Shown: in pieces, positions 51,722 to 60,169 of the stretch
Numbering within the stretch: the stretch's first letter is position 1
Layout: each line of letters begins with the position of its first letter
From: Streptomyces roseolus
GTDB lineage: Bacteria > Actinomycetota > Actinomycetes > Streptomycetales > Streptomycetaceae
Direction: 5' to 3'
Length of the DNA stretch: 64,000 nucleotides
Assembly: GCF_014649855.1 (NCBI RefSeq)
Contig: NZ_BMTV01000001.1
Location: 231,925-295,924 of the forward strand
The notes under the pieces: generated by a model
Databases searched by the model: none
What the model saw: the letters and a program-made list of their open reading frames with translations, nothing else
Told to the model about the DNA's origin: nothing
Position numbers and translations under genes: made by a program

Positions 51722-52520
51722 GGCGGGCCGCCTTCTCGTACGGACGGCGGTAGTCGCCGGCCTCGACGAGCTTGCGGATGGCGTCGGGGCGCCGGGCCAC
51801 CTTGCGGAAGGCGTCGGCGTACCGCAGGGCGCGCTCGTACTCGACGGGGGAGCTCAGCTCGCGGCAGAGCACCAGGGTGCTGTCGAGCATGCCGAGCGTC
51901 ACCGGGAAGTCCTCCGGGCGGTGGTCCCGCACGGCGCCGGGGTTGAGGGTGAAGGGGTGGCCGTTGCCGAAGCCGTCGCGGTGCCGGAAGGGCAGGTGGC
52001 AGGGGATGGGGGTGTTCTGCCATTCGCGGGCGGGCACGCCCTCGGCGACGAGCAGTTCGTGCACGGCCTCCTTGACGGCGTGCACGGGCAGGTCGTCGAG
52101 GCCGACGGCCTCCGGGTCCATGCAGTACGTGACCGGGTCGATGTCCACGAAGACGGGGACGGCGTGCACGGCGACGACGGCCTGGGCGGTGGCGATGAAG
52201 GTGAAGGCCGGGACGATGACCTCGTCACCGGGCCGCACGCCGGCGCCGACCAGCGCCATGTGCAGGCTGGAGGTGCCGCTCGCGGTCGGCAGGGCGTACC
52301 GCGCGCCGACGTAGTCGCGGTAGGCGTCGGCGACGACCTTCCGCGGGTCCTGACGCTGGGCCAGCATCAGGTTGAACACGTCCTCCTTGGTGATGACCGG
52401 GAAGAGGGTGCGGCGCAGGGCCTTGGGGATCAGGGCGTCGCCGCCCAGCGCGGCGAGCTCGGTGTCGAGCTCGGCCTCGGACGGGAGGGGCAGCGGCGCT
52501 GCCGGGAAGTCAGTGATCAC
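51714..52520 (-). CDS. Partial DegT/DnrJ-type aminotransferase, large N- and C-terminal parts
   Basis: 268 residues. The N-terminal half follows DegT enzymes (SGTSSLHMALVGAGVRPGDE, VPAFTFIATAQAVVAVHAVP, VFVDIDP), then jumps straight to the C-terminal end (IPCHLPFRHRDGFGNGHPF and the final helix). The roughly 190 residues between, with the PLP-binding Asp and the Schiff-base Lys, are missing. The gene before it encodes part of that segment. GTG start overlaps the preceding stop. Likely a heteromer; PLP use is doubtful without the Lys. Confidence 0.7.
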   Translation of the reverse strand: MITDFPAAPLPLPSEAELDTELAALGGDALIPKALRRTLFPVITKEDVFNLMLAQRQDPRKVVADAYRDYVGARYALPTASGTSSLHMALVGAGVRPGDEVIVPAFTFIATAQAVVAVHAVPVFVDIDPVTYCMDPEAVGLDDLPVHAVKEAVHELLVAEGVPAREWQNTPIPCHLPFRHRDGFGNGHPFTLNPGAVRDHRPEDFPVTLGMLDSTLVLCRELSSPVEYERALRYADAFRKVARRPDAIRKLVEAGDYRRPYEKAARLG

Positions 52521-53155
52521 GAGTGTGCTCCGAGAGTGGCGGCCGGCCGGACCGCGTGGGTGAGGGCCATCCGGGCGCAGGCGGCCACCAGCGGGCTGAG
52601 CCGGTAGTTGAACTGGACGCCGGGCACCAGGTCCGCGTCGGCCTCCTGCTGGGTCCACATGGTCCGCAGGTCGTAGGCACCGAAGATCTTCAGGCGCTCG
52701 GCACGCGCCCAGACGTCGGCGGAGTCGGTGAGGACGGCGGCGGCCGGGCCGAAGCCGAGGCCGGTGAGGTCCACCACCAGGACGGGGGCGGTGGAGGCGG
52801 CGGCGAACTCGGGCAGCCGGTCGGCGTTCTCCTGGGTGAGCTCCACGTAGTCGTACGCGGCCGGCCCGCCGGGTTCGGTGGTCTCGGTGGTGAGGCCGAG
52901 CCAGGCGAGGAAGGCGAGGGACTCGCGGTCGGCGTGGGGCACGGACACGGTGTCGCCGTGGCCGAGGCCCTGGCCGGCGAGGGCGCCGTGCAGGGCGCCG
53001 GTCCGGCTGTTGAAGAGGGCCGCCCTGGCGCGGCCGGTGCGCTTGGTGAGCAGGCGTTCCAGGCCGGGCAGCTCCCGGTCGCTCTTCTCGATGCTCATGA
53101 CGACGCCCGAGGTGAGGACGCGGGTGAGCACGGTCGCGGTGTCGAACAGTTCCAT
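52517..53155 (-). CDS. Partial DegT/DnrJ-type partner
   Basis: 212 residues. RAALFNSRTGALHGALAGQG resembles the DegT cofactor-phosphate loop, LVVDLTGLGF the PLP-Asp strand, and VQFNYRLSPLVAACARM the conserved NYR helix. Between the last two, the usual 30-residue FSF-x-x-K segment that carries the Schiff-base Lys is absent. ATG 53155 follows GGAG at six bases. Coupled to the complementary gene at 51714-52520. Could be structural, or aminotransfer could use another Lys. Confidence 0.65.
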   Translation of the reverse strand: MELFDTATVLTRVLTSGVVMSIEKSDRELPGLERLLTKRTGRARAALFNSRTGALHGALAGQGLGHGDTVSVPHADRESLAFLAWLGLTTETTEPGGPAAYDYVELTQENADRLPEFAAASTAPVLVVDLTGLGFGPAAAVLTDSADVWARAERLKIFGAYDLRTMWTQQEADADLVPGVQFNYRLSPLVAACARMALTHAVRPAATLGAHS

Positions 53156-53264
53156 GGTCTTCTCCGGTGTCTCCGTCTCGCGTGACGGTGCGCCGCGGGC
53201 ATGACGGGGCGACACGTGGCGCGGGGTGGCGCGCGACGTGCGCGGCGATGCGGCGGTGCGGCGC

Positions 53265-54149
53265 TTACGCGGCGGTCGGCGTGACGGCGGTGCGCCCGAG
53301 CAACTCCGTGACGTGGGCGGCGAGATGACCGGTCACGTCGACGCCGTGCTGGGCGGAGGAGCGGGCGAATTCGGGGTTGGCGTTGACTTCGAGCACCAGC
53401 AGTTCGCCGGTGGTCCGGTCCTCGACGAGGTCGACCCCGTAGAAGCCGTCGCCGAGGGCGTCGACGACCTGGGCGCAGAGTTTCTCGATCTCCGGCGTGA
53501 TCTCGGTGCGGCGGACCTCCGCGCCGAGGTGGGTGTTGGTACGGAAATCGGGCGAGACCCGCTGGATCGCGACGACCGGGGTGCGGCCGACGACGACCAC
53601 GCGCAGGTCGTGGCCGGGCTTGTCGATGTACTGCTGCACGACGACCGGGAAGAGCTTGCCGGCCGCGTCGGTGGACTCGCGGCCGCCGACCCAGGCGTCG
53701 ACGCACTCGGGGTTGACCATCCGGGTGACGCCCCGGCCCCAGGAGCCGCTGACGGGCTTGACGACGGTCGGCAGCCCCATCCGGGCGACGGTCTCGCGGA
53801 CCTGGCCGTAGCTGAAGGCGTGGAGGGTGCGCGGGTGCGGGATGCCGTGCCGCGCGAACGTGAGGGCCTGGAGGCCCTTGTCGTTGCAGGTCTCGATGGT
53901 GGCGGCGCGGTTGAGGGTGGTGACGCCGCGGTGTTCGAGCCGGCGGGAGACGCCGATGGCGTCCTGGTGGGAGAGGTTCCTGATGAGGGCGAGGCCGGGC
54001 GGGCGCGTGTCGCCCGCCACCACCCCCGCGAGGTCTTCCCGGAGCAGCGGAGCCGCCTTCAGTCCCTTGGCCCGCAGGGCCTGGAGGAGAAGCTTCTCAT
54101 CCGGCCTCAGCATGGTCGCCGAGACGAGGACCTCTGCGTCCTGGCTCAC
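53265..54149 (-). CDS. lysX: LysX-type ATP-grasp ligase that loads the amino-group carrier
   Basis: 294 residues, RimK/LysX layout: IETCNDKGLQALTFARHGIP, PTVVKPVSGSWGRGVTRMV (ATP), LRVVVVGRTPVVAIQR and LVLEVNANPEFA (Mg). It links the alpha-amino group of glutamate or alpha-aminoadipate to the C-terminal Glu of the LysW-like protein. GTG start overlaps the lysW stop (GTGA). The 109-base gap after it holds only a ribosome site for the next gene. Confidence 0.92.
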   Translation of the reverse strand: MSQDAEVLVSATMLRPDEKLLLQALRAKGLKAAPLLREDLAGVVAGDTRPPGLALIRNLSHQDAIGVSRRLEHRGVTTLNRAATIETCNDKGLQALTFARHGIPHPRTLHAFSYGQVRETVARMGLPTVVKPVSGSWGRGVTRMVNPECVDAWVGGRESTDAAGKLFPVVVQQYIDKPGHDLRVVVVGRTPVVAIQRVSPDFRTNTHLGAEVRRTEITPEIEKLCAQVVDALGDGFYGVDLVEDRTTGELLVLEVNANPEFARSSAQHGVDVTGHLAAHVTELLGRTAVTPTAA

Positions 54150-54334
54150 TCGCCCCAGTCCTCCTCGACCTCCGGCGCGAGGTCCAGGCGGACGAGGTCA
54201 CCGGTCTTCTCCAGGACCTCGTGCTCCTGCCCGCACGCGGTGCATTCGGTGATCTCGCCCTTTTCCCAGTCGGCCTGCACCTCGAATTCTGTGTCACATA
54301 CGAGGCACTTGGGCGCCGCAATTGCGGTGGTCAT
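54146..54334 (-). CDS. lysW: LysW-type amino-group carrier protein
   Basis: 62 residues. Two zinc knuckles, CLVCDTEFE and CTACGQEHE, and the diagnostic C terminus EEDWGE, whose last Glu side chain carries the growing amino acid. AAGGAG stands before the ATG. Carrier proteins of this type serve lysine/arginine synthesis in Thermus and archaea; in Streptomyces they mark secondary-metabolite clusters. Confidence 0.95.
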   Translation of the reverse strand: MTTAIAAPKCLVCDTEFEVQADWEKGEITECTACGQEHEVLEKTGDLVRLDLAPEVEEDWGE

Positions 54335-54464
54335 TATGGAGACTCCTTACGAAAATCGGCATGCCGGTTCCGTCGGCGGATTACCGATCGGTGAGATGTC
54401 CGCCGGGATTCCGGCGGAGGGTGACGTCAGGCCGGACGGATGTCGCGGCAGGCGGGGCGACCGA

Positions 54465-54677
54465 TCAGCCCCAGCCGTGGTCGTCCTGACCGCCGGCCAT
54501 GCTGACCACGGTCTCCGCGGCCTGCCCGGCGGCGAGGGCGCCGCTCTCCGCATCCCCCTGAGCGGCGGAGAAGCCGGCCATCGCGGCGACGGCGAAAGCG
54601 GCGACGGCGAAAGCGGCGACGGCGAAAGCGGCGACGGCGAAAGCCTTCATGGCGTTCAGAAAAACATTGGTCTTCAT
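54465..54677 (-). CDS. Small exported peptide ending in GWG, head of the carrier operon
   Basis: 70 residues. A signal-like N terminus is made of four AFAVA units, encoded by four perfect 15-base repeats. The rest is small and ends GGQDDHGWG. No cysteine. ATG 54677 follows GGGGGGAA at seven bases. It is on the operon's strand, 130 bases before lysW, and divergent from a LuxR-type gene, mirroring the module at 6.3-7.6 kb. It could be a signal or regulator-linked peptide; a precursor role is open. Confidence 0.65.
   Translation of the reverse strand: MKTNVFLNAMKAFAVAAFAVAAFAVAAFAVAAMAGFSAAQGDAESGALAAGQAAETVVSMAGGQDDHGWG
54583..54642 (-). repeat. Four perfect 15-base tandem repeats
   Basis: Unit GCGGCGACGGCGAAA repeated exactly four times, coding AFAVA units on the minus strand. 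In-frame, so slippage would change the signal length without a frameshift. Confidence 0.93.
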
Positions 54678-54752
54678 TTCCGGTTCCCCCCGGCGCTTCG
54701 GACGACCAGCGGCTCGTTGGTTTCTTCATGTAGAGCATGCCCCGGCACGGAC

Positions 54753-54759
54753 CTTGCAT
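54753..54759 (+). promoter_or_regulatory. Candidate CTTGCAT element, second module
   Basis: Lies in the divergent region between the peptide and the LuxR-type gene; the same heptamer occurs at 6632-6638 in the first module. Confidence 0.2.
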
Positions 54760-54814
54760 GAAGCGATCACAGGCTTCAGGATCAGGCGTTGCAGAAACAT
54801 GAGGGGGAGAAGCA

Positions 54815-55849
54815 ATGTGTTCAACGCCTGACAAGCCAGACATACCACTTGACGGATCCCCGGCCGTTCCGTCGCTCCACACCAAGGTCTGTCCCGAGGG
54901 CCTCGCCTACTACGAGGCGGCCCTCGCGGCCGGCTCCGTCCAGGGGGAGGCGCCCTCGTGCCTGGCGGCGCTGGGGCTGCTGGCGCCCGCGGTCGACGCA
55001 CCGGACACCCTCGTCCCCGTACCCCCCGACGTCGCGGCCGCGGCACTGGCCCATCCCGTGGAACGGGCCATCATGGAGCAGCAGCAGTCCTTGAACGCCA
55101 TGCGGACCGCGATGTCCCAGGTCGAGAACGTCTACCGGAGCACCCGCCGGGAGACGTCCGTCGCCGTCCAGCGGCTGTACGGGCCCACGGTCATCAGCGC
55201 CGCCCTGGAGGAGGCCGCGCAGTCCTGCATGACCGAGTCCCTGACCGCCCACCCCGGCGGCGGGCGCCCCGCCGAGATCCTGACCGAGGCGCTCCCCCGC
55301 GCCCTGGAGGCGCGCGACCGCGGCGTCGCCCAGCGCACGCTGTACCAGCACACCGTGCGGGCCCACGGCCCCACGCTCGACTACATCAGGCGCGTCACCG
55401 AGGTCGGCGTCGAGGTGCGCACCATCGACGAGGTCTTCGAGCGGCTGATCATCTACGACCGCTCCGTGGCCTTCATCCCCGACAACCAGGGCGCTCGCCA
55501 CATGTCCGCCGTCATGATCCGGGACCCCGGGATCGTGCACTACCTGGCGTCGGTTTTAGAACACGCGTGGGAACGCGCCGAGCCGGTCACCTACCGGTCG
55601 GACCACCAGCGCCCGGAACTCCTCACGGAGGCGACGCGGCTCAACGTGCTGCGGCTGATGGTCGACGGCTACACGGACGCGGCCATCGCGAGCCGGCTGG
55701 GCATGAGCGTGCGGACGGTCGCCGCGCACATCAAGAAGGCGTCGGACCTCCTCGGCAGCAACAGCCGCGCCCAGCTGGCCTATCTCACCGCCCGGGCGGG
55801 CCTCCTGGACCCGGCGTCCGCGGGGGACCGGGCGGCGGACGGGGCGTGA
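54815..55849 (+). CDS. LuxR-type regulator, paralogue of 6656-7636, likely cluster regulator
   Basis: 344 residues. Sensor-like middle with RTLYQHTVRAHGPTLDYIRR, VEVRTIDEVFERLIIYDRS and AFIPDN, then LuxR helix-turn-helix VDGYTDAAIASRLGMSVRTV and LLGSNSRAQLAYL. Same layout and wording as the first module's regulator. Divergent from the peptide and the carrier operon, so the likely switch of both. The start at 54815 follows GGGGGAGAAG (TGT GTT reading begins MCSTPDKP). Confidence 0.85.
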   Translation: MCSTPDKPDIPLDGSPAVPSLHTKVCPEGLAYYEAALAAGSVQGEAPSCLAALGLLAPAVDAPDTLVPVPPDVAAAALAHPVERAIMEQQQSLNAMRTAMSQVENVYRSTRRETSVAVQRLYGPTVISAALEEAAQSCMTESLTAHPGGGRPAEILTEALPRALEARDRGVAQRTLYQHTVRAHGPTLDYIRRVTEVGVEVRTIDEVFERLIIYDRSVAFIPDNQGARHMSAVMIRDPGIVHYLASVLEHAWERAEPVTYRSDHQRPELLTEATRLNVLRLMVDGYTDAAIASRLGMSVRTVAAHIKKASDLLGSNSRAQLAYLTARAGLLDPASAGDRAADGA

Positions 55850-55889
55850 CGGCCGTCCGCCCGTCCTGATCCCTCCGGAGGCGGCCCCG

Positions 55890-56088
55890 CGCGGCAGCGC
55901 TCCGGGCCGGACCGGCAGCGTGTGGTCGGCCAGCAGGCCGTCGGTCGTCAGGTCACGGGCGTGGCCCACGGCGTAGCCGGCGTCCGGGTGGGTGTTCAGC
56001 GCGGCGGTGAGGACGGCCAGGGCGTCGGGTTCCGGTTCGTCGTCCGCGTCGACGTTCTGGATGAAAGGTGCGGTGTACGTCCCAGGGC
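55890..56088 (-). pseudogene. Remnant of a family 2 glycosyltransferase
   Basis: In one minus frame FIQNVDADDEPEPDALAVL and HPDAGYAVGHARDL match the donor-binding region of GT2 enzymes (VDADD). No start or remaining domains surround it. The rest of 55850-56441 shows no gene. Confidence 0.55.
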
Positions 56089-56441
56089 GACGTCGCGGGC
56101 GACCACCGGGCCCTCCGAGGTGCCGTGGCAGGAAGACGGGCGACGCCGGAGGTGACGGATCCACCACCGGCGCGCGGCGGGGGCGACGAGGGTGCTGACG
56201 GCGGGTCGGGGACTTCGAGCGCAGGTGTCGCCGGGGCAAGTTCTCGACGGGGCACGCTCCGCCCGTAGGGGGGGCGACACCGGGCAGCGGCATGGGTGGC
56301 GCTCGCGGCGCTGGTGGGGGCGGTGGCCGGCATCGCCGCGTACTCCCGCGCTCCGGACGGGCCCGCGGCCGCGTCACCCGGCCCGGCCCCGGCTTCCCGG
56401 TCGTCGCCCCTGCCCCACCGCGCCCGCGCGAGGTCCTCGGT

Positions 56442-56924
56442 CTACGGGACCGGGGGGCGGGGGAGTTCGGCGAGGAGGATGCCGGCGGCCTGGGTGGCGT
56501 TGTCGGCGTGGACGGCACGGGCCATGGCCGTGCGGGCGGCCTCGGGGGTGGCGGCCGGCGGGACGACCATGAGGGAGAAGTGGTCGTTGTCGCCGCGGGT
56601 GATCAGGACGGTGTCGTCGCCGACGGAGAAGGAGTCGAGGTGCACGACCCGGTCGTCGACGACCAGGCGGGTCGGGATGCCGTTCCAGGCGGAGGCGTCC
56701 AGGCCGACCCGGGTGACGGGCCCGAGGTGCTCGGTCAAGGCCGTGATGAGCGGCGGGAGTTCCCGCTCGACGTCGCGCGAGCGCGGCCACCACGCGCCGT
56801 CGAGGAGGCTCTGCCGGGCGCCGGTCGTCTCCAGCCGGAGCAGCGCGGTGCCCGGTCCGACGGCGCGGTGGATCTCGTCCGGCAGGAGGCGCGGAAGCGA
56901 GGAGGGAGGGTCTGCGTCGGTCAT
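56442..56924 (-). CDS. DUF5994 family protein
   Basis: 160 residues. LLDGAWWPRSRDVERELPPL, GPVTRVGLD and TLLMVVPP-type strands (here FSLMVVPPAATPEAAR) are the DUF5994 pattern common in Streptomyces near stress genes. Function unknown. Divergent from the phosphatase gene; the 309-base gap between them (56925-57233) shows no other feature. A second member is at 58584. Confidence 0.8.
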   Translation of the reverse strand: MTDADPPSSLPRLLPDEIHRAVGPGTALLRLETTGARQSLLDGAWWPRSRDVERELPPLITALTEHLGPVTRVGLDASAWNGIPTRLVVDDRVVHLDSFSVGDDTVLITRGDNDHFSLMVVPPAATPEAARTAMARAVHADNATQAAGILLAELPRPPVP

Positions 56925-57233
56925 GTCGGTCCGCCCGTCCACGGGGGTGCCGCTGCCGCCCGGACCGGTGCCGCGGCGGACGCCGGGCCGGCGGGCGGGG
57001 CGACGGCCCCGTGCCTTCACCGTACTCCGGAAGGCCGCGCGGACGCGGCGGGCGCGGGTCTCCGCCTCCGCCCCGCCGCCGGCGCGTCCCGGCCCGGCCG
57101 GAGGCGGAGCCCGCCGCGTGCGTGGCGGCCCCGGCCGCGGCGGAGCATCCTGGAAGTCGCACCCCGGTGCCGTCGGATCCGGCCCACGGCACCGGACCGG
57201 GGCGCCGCCCCGCTGCCCGCCTGGAGGCCCCGG

Positions 57234-58442
57234 ATGACCGTCGGACGGTACGAGGAGGGGGATCCGGACCGCTCGGAGAGCTTCGGGGAGAGGCTGCTGG
57301 GCGGGCTCCTGGACCGCTCCCACGCGCTGGCGCCCGACCGGGTCGGACCCGCACTCGCCGGGGCGGTCGCCCGGATCGGCGGCCGGGAGGCCCGGATCCT
57401 GCTCCAGGACTACGGGCAGGAGCGCCTGGCGCCCCTGGCCGGGGACGGCCTGGAGGGCGGCGAGCCGGTGCCCATCGACGGTTCTGCGGCCGGCCGGTGC
57501 TTCCTCACCTCGCGCCCGGTGGAGGTGCCGCTGGCGGACGGGGTGCGGGTCCACGTCCCGCTGCTGGACGGCGGCGACCAGGCCGGCGTCCTCGCCGTCA
57601 CCCTGGACGCGGTCGACGACGACGTACGCCGCATCCTGCGCAGGCTCGCTGCCGTGGCCGCCGACGTGCTGCAGGCCAAGAACGGCTACACCGACCTCTT
57701 CTTCCGCACCCGCCGCGGCGAACCGATGAGCGTCGCCGCCGAGATCCAGTGGTCGCTCCTGCCGCCGCTCGCCATGACGATGCCCCGCGTCGCCGTGGCG
57801 GGAGTCCTGGAACCCGCCTACGACGTGGCCGGCGACAGCTTCGACTACGCCCTGAACGGCGACGTCCTCCACCTCGCCATGATCGACGCCATGGGCCACG
57901 GGCTGGACGCCGCGACCATGGCCACCGTCGCCATCGGCGCGTACCGGCACGCCCGCCGCACCAGCGTCGAACTCTCCGAGATCTACCTCTTCATGGACCG
58001 GGCCGTCGCCGAACAGTTCGCCCCCGACCACTTCGTCACCGCCCAGATGCTGCGGCTCGACACCGACACCGGCCGCCTCCAGTGGGTCAACGCCGGACAC
58101 CCCGCCCCCATACTGATCCGCGGCCACCGCGTCGTACGCCGCCTCGACAGCCCCACCACCCTCCCCGTCGGCTTCGGCGGAGACCAGCCGCAGGTGAGCG
58201 AGGTGGCACTGGAGCCGGGCGACCGCGTCCTCTGCTTCACCGACGGGCTGGTCGAGGAGCACGAGAGCGGGCAGGAGGAGTTCGGCGAGGAACAGCTGAT
58301 CGACTGGATCCATCGACTGGACCCCGCCGACCGGAGCGTACGGGCCGTGGCGCGCGACCTGTCCCACACGCTCCGGCGGGCCCGCGGCGGGGCCACCACC
58401 GACGACGCGACGCTCGTCCTCGTCGAGTGGGGCGGAGGATGA
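57234..58442 (+). CDS. PP2C/SpoIIE-type protein phosphatase
   Basis: 402 residues. An N-terminal GAF-like region (about 30-160) is followed by the SpoIIE domain with DVAGDSFDYALNGD, MIDAMGHGLDAATMA, NAGHPAPIL and CFTDGLVE, which include the metal-binding Asp residues. Such phosphatases act on anti-sigma-factor antagonists in partner-switching. The STAS protein at 59310 is a plausible substrate. ATG 57234 follows CTGGAGG. Confidence 0.9.
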   Translation: MTVGRYEEGDPDRSESFGERLLGGLLDRSHALAPDRVGPALAGAVARIGGREARILLQDYGQERLAPLAGDGLEGGEPVPIDGSAAGRCFLTSRPVEVPLADGVRVHVPLLDGGDQAGVLAVTLDAVDDDVRRILRRLAAVAADVLQAKNGYTDLFFRTRRGEPMSVAAEIQWSLLPPLAMTMPRVAVAGVLEPAYDVAGDSFDYALNGDVLHLAMIDAMGHGLDAATMATVAIGAYRHARRTSVELSEIYLFMDRAVAEQFAPDHFVTAQMLRLDTDTGRLQWVNAGHPAPILIRGHRVVRRLDSPTTLPVGFGGDQPQVSEVALEPGDRVLCFTDGLVEEHESGQEEFGEEQLIDWIHRLDPADRSVRAVARDLSHTLRRARGGATTDDATLVLVEWGGG

Positions 58443-58583
58443 CGGACCCGGCGCGCCGGGCTCCGGCGCGGAGTACGTTGGAGGTACCGGGAGCACCTCG
58501 CACACCCGCCCCCACGCGGACGTCGTTCCCGGCGATCACCAGGCCGGGGCGCCCCGGGCGCCCCGGGGACAGGTCACGGCCTC

Positions 58584-59144
58584 ATGACCGGCATCATCGC
58601 TCCCATCCGCCAGGCGCGGCTGGCACTGACCCCGAACACCTCCATGGCCGGGCTGCTGGACGGCGCCTGGTGGCCGTACTCACGCGATCTCGCCGCCGAG
58701 CTGCCGGCGCTGGCGGACGCGTTGCGCGGCCGCTTCGGACGCGTCACGCGCATCGCCGCGCACCCCGCGCCCTGGTCCGCCGCCCCGTACAAGGTCCCCG
58801 TCGGTGAACGCCTCGTGCACGTCGGATGGTTCATCGACCAGGCCCCCGACACGATGATCCTGCTCTCGTACAGCCTCGGCCGCTGCGACCTGCTCGTGAT
58901 TCCCCCCGAGACCGAACCCGCCGCCGCCGCGCGGCTGATGGCCGCCGCGTCCGCCCCGGGCAACGTCCACACCACGGACACCCTGATGTCCGAAGAGGAC
59001 GCGACCGGGCGGCTCCTGCGGGAGGCGGGGGTCCGTGAGGACGCCTGGGAGACGGAGGGCGGCGCCTCCCGGCGGCCCCGGTCCCGTCCCCATGCCGTCG
59101 TCGGGGCGCGCATGATCCCGCTGCCGCGGACCCTGTGGAGGTGA
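58584..59144 (+). CDS. DUF5994 family protein, second copy
   Basis: 186 residues with MAGLLDGAWWPYSRDLAAEL, GRFGRVTRIA and LLVIPPETEPAAAARLMAAA, parallel to the protein at 56442-56924. Role unknown. Lies 141 bases after the phosphatase on the same strand. Confidence 0.8.
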   Translation: MTGIIAPIRQARLALTPNTSMAGLLDGAWWPYSRDLAAELPALADALRGRFGRVTRIAAHPAPWSAAPYKVPVGERLVHVGWFIDQAPDTMILLSYSLGRCDLLVIPPETEPAAAARLMAAASAPGNVHTTDTLMSEEDATGRLLREAGVREDAWETEGGASRRPRSRPHAVVGARMIPLPRTLWR

Positions 59145-59309
59145 CGGCCGCCGCCCCCGCGGCCGTGCCGCCGAGGTCACGCCACGGGCGCCCGCGTGCC
59201 TCGCCCGGGTGGCAACTTTCCCTCGTACCGGGGATCGGTGCTGGTCAGATGGGGTGAACGGGCCGTGTGGCTCGTATCCCGGCCCCCGGCGGAGAGCGTT
59301 GATGGGGAT

Positions 59310-59732
59310 GTGAACACTTCGACCACCGCCCCGATACTGCCGCCGCCCCTCGCCGCCCCCGCCCCTCCCGTCGTGCACGACTCGGGCGCGGACACCGCGC
59401 CCGGCGTCATAGTCATCGACTCCTGCACCACCCTGGGCGCCACTCTGGTCGTCCGCCTCACCGGGGAGATCGACCACTACAGCGCCACTCCGCTGCGGGC
59501 CCTGCTGGCCTCGGCGGCCGACGACGGCTACACCGGCCTCGTCCTGGACACCTCGCGGGTCACCTTCTGCGACTCCGGCCTCCTCGCCGTCCTCCGCTGG
59601 TGGCCGCGGCACGGACGCCGTCTCAGGCTCGCGAACCGCTCCCCGGCCGTCCGGCGCCTGCTGGAGGTCGCGGCCACGGCGGGCCGGCCGCCGGCCCTGG
59701 CCGGCTCGCCCACGGCGGCGGCCACGTCCTGA
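59310..59732 (+). CDS. STAS-domain anti-sigma factor antagonist
   Basis: 140 residues. STAS domain at about 40-135: VVRLTGEIDHYSATPLRALL, LVLDTSRVTFCDSGLLAVL. The Ser in CDSGL is the position phosphorylated in SpoIIAA/RsbV proteins. Partner for a SpoIIE phosphatase such as the one upstream. GTG 59310 is chosen; a longer frame from 59196 reads through the promoter region. Confidence 0.85.
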   Translation: MNTSTTAPILPPPLAAPAPPVVHDSGADTAPGVIVIDSCTTLGATLVVRLTGEIDHYSATPLRALLASAADDGYTGLVLDTSRVTFCDSGLLAVLRWWPRHGRRLRLANRSPAVRRLLEVAATAGRPPALAGSPTAAATS

Positions 59733-59768
59733 CGTCCGGGCTCCCGGCCCGTGACCCCGGAAGGGAAG

Positions 59769-59800
59769 GCGGGGGCCCGTGAGTGTTCACGGGCCCCCGC
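59769..59800. terminator. Bidirectional hairpin terminator
   Basis: Fourteen-base arms with a GTGT loop between converging STAS and 59807 genes. Confidence 0.85.
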
Positions 59801-59806
59801 GCGCGA

Positions 59807-60169
59807 TCAGTGGTCGGAGTAGCTGACGTCGCCCATGGTCCAGGCGCTGATGTCCGCGATCGAGACGCGGTACATCCCGCCCGTCTCCGGGATGCCGACC
59901 GCGCCCTGGAGGATCCGCGCCAGATGGAAGTGCAGATGGGTGGGCGGCCCGTCCTTCTCCGCCGCGCCGGCGGAGAAGACGGCGGAGAACTCGGCCAGGT
60001 GGTCGGAATCCGCCAGGACCTCCGAGACCCGCTGTCGCCACACCGCTTCGGGGGCCAGCCGACCCGTGATGACAGCGCCCCCGGTGACGACGGTCAGGGA
60101 CATCTGATTGCTCCGCCCGGACTCCACCAGCCTGGCGATGTCAACGAGCAGTTCGTCAGTCTTCGACAT
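59807..60169 (-). CDS. Unknown protein, possibly GvpU-like
   Basis: 120 residues. MSLTVVTGGAVITGRLAP recalls the strand pattern of gas-vesicle accessory protein GvpU, which occurs singly in Streptomyces, but the match is loose. No signal peptide. Neighbours are stress genes. Confidence 0.5.
   Translation of the reverse strand: MSKTDELLVDIARLVESGRSNQMSLTVVTGGAVITGRLAPEAVWRQRVSEVLADSDHLAEFSAVFSAGAAEKDGPPTHLHFHLARILQGAVGIPETGGMYRVSIADISAWTMGDVSYSDH

Noticed and set aside
51714..53155. Single degT gene broken by a frameshift
   Set aside because: The two frames overlap cleanly with start and stop signals, each has its own N-terminal region, and no reading frame restores the missing segments.
54146..54334. 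Common origin of the LysW end (DWGE) and the GWG peptides
   Set aside because: The LysW C terminus is explained by its carrier role; the three-letter similarity is not meaningful.
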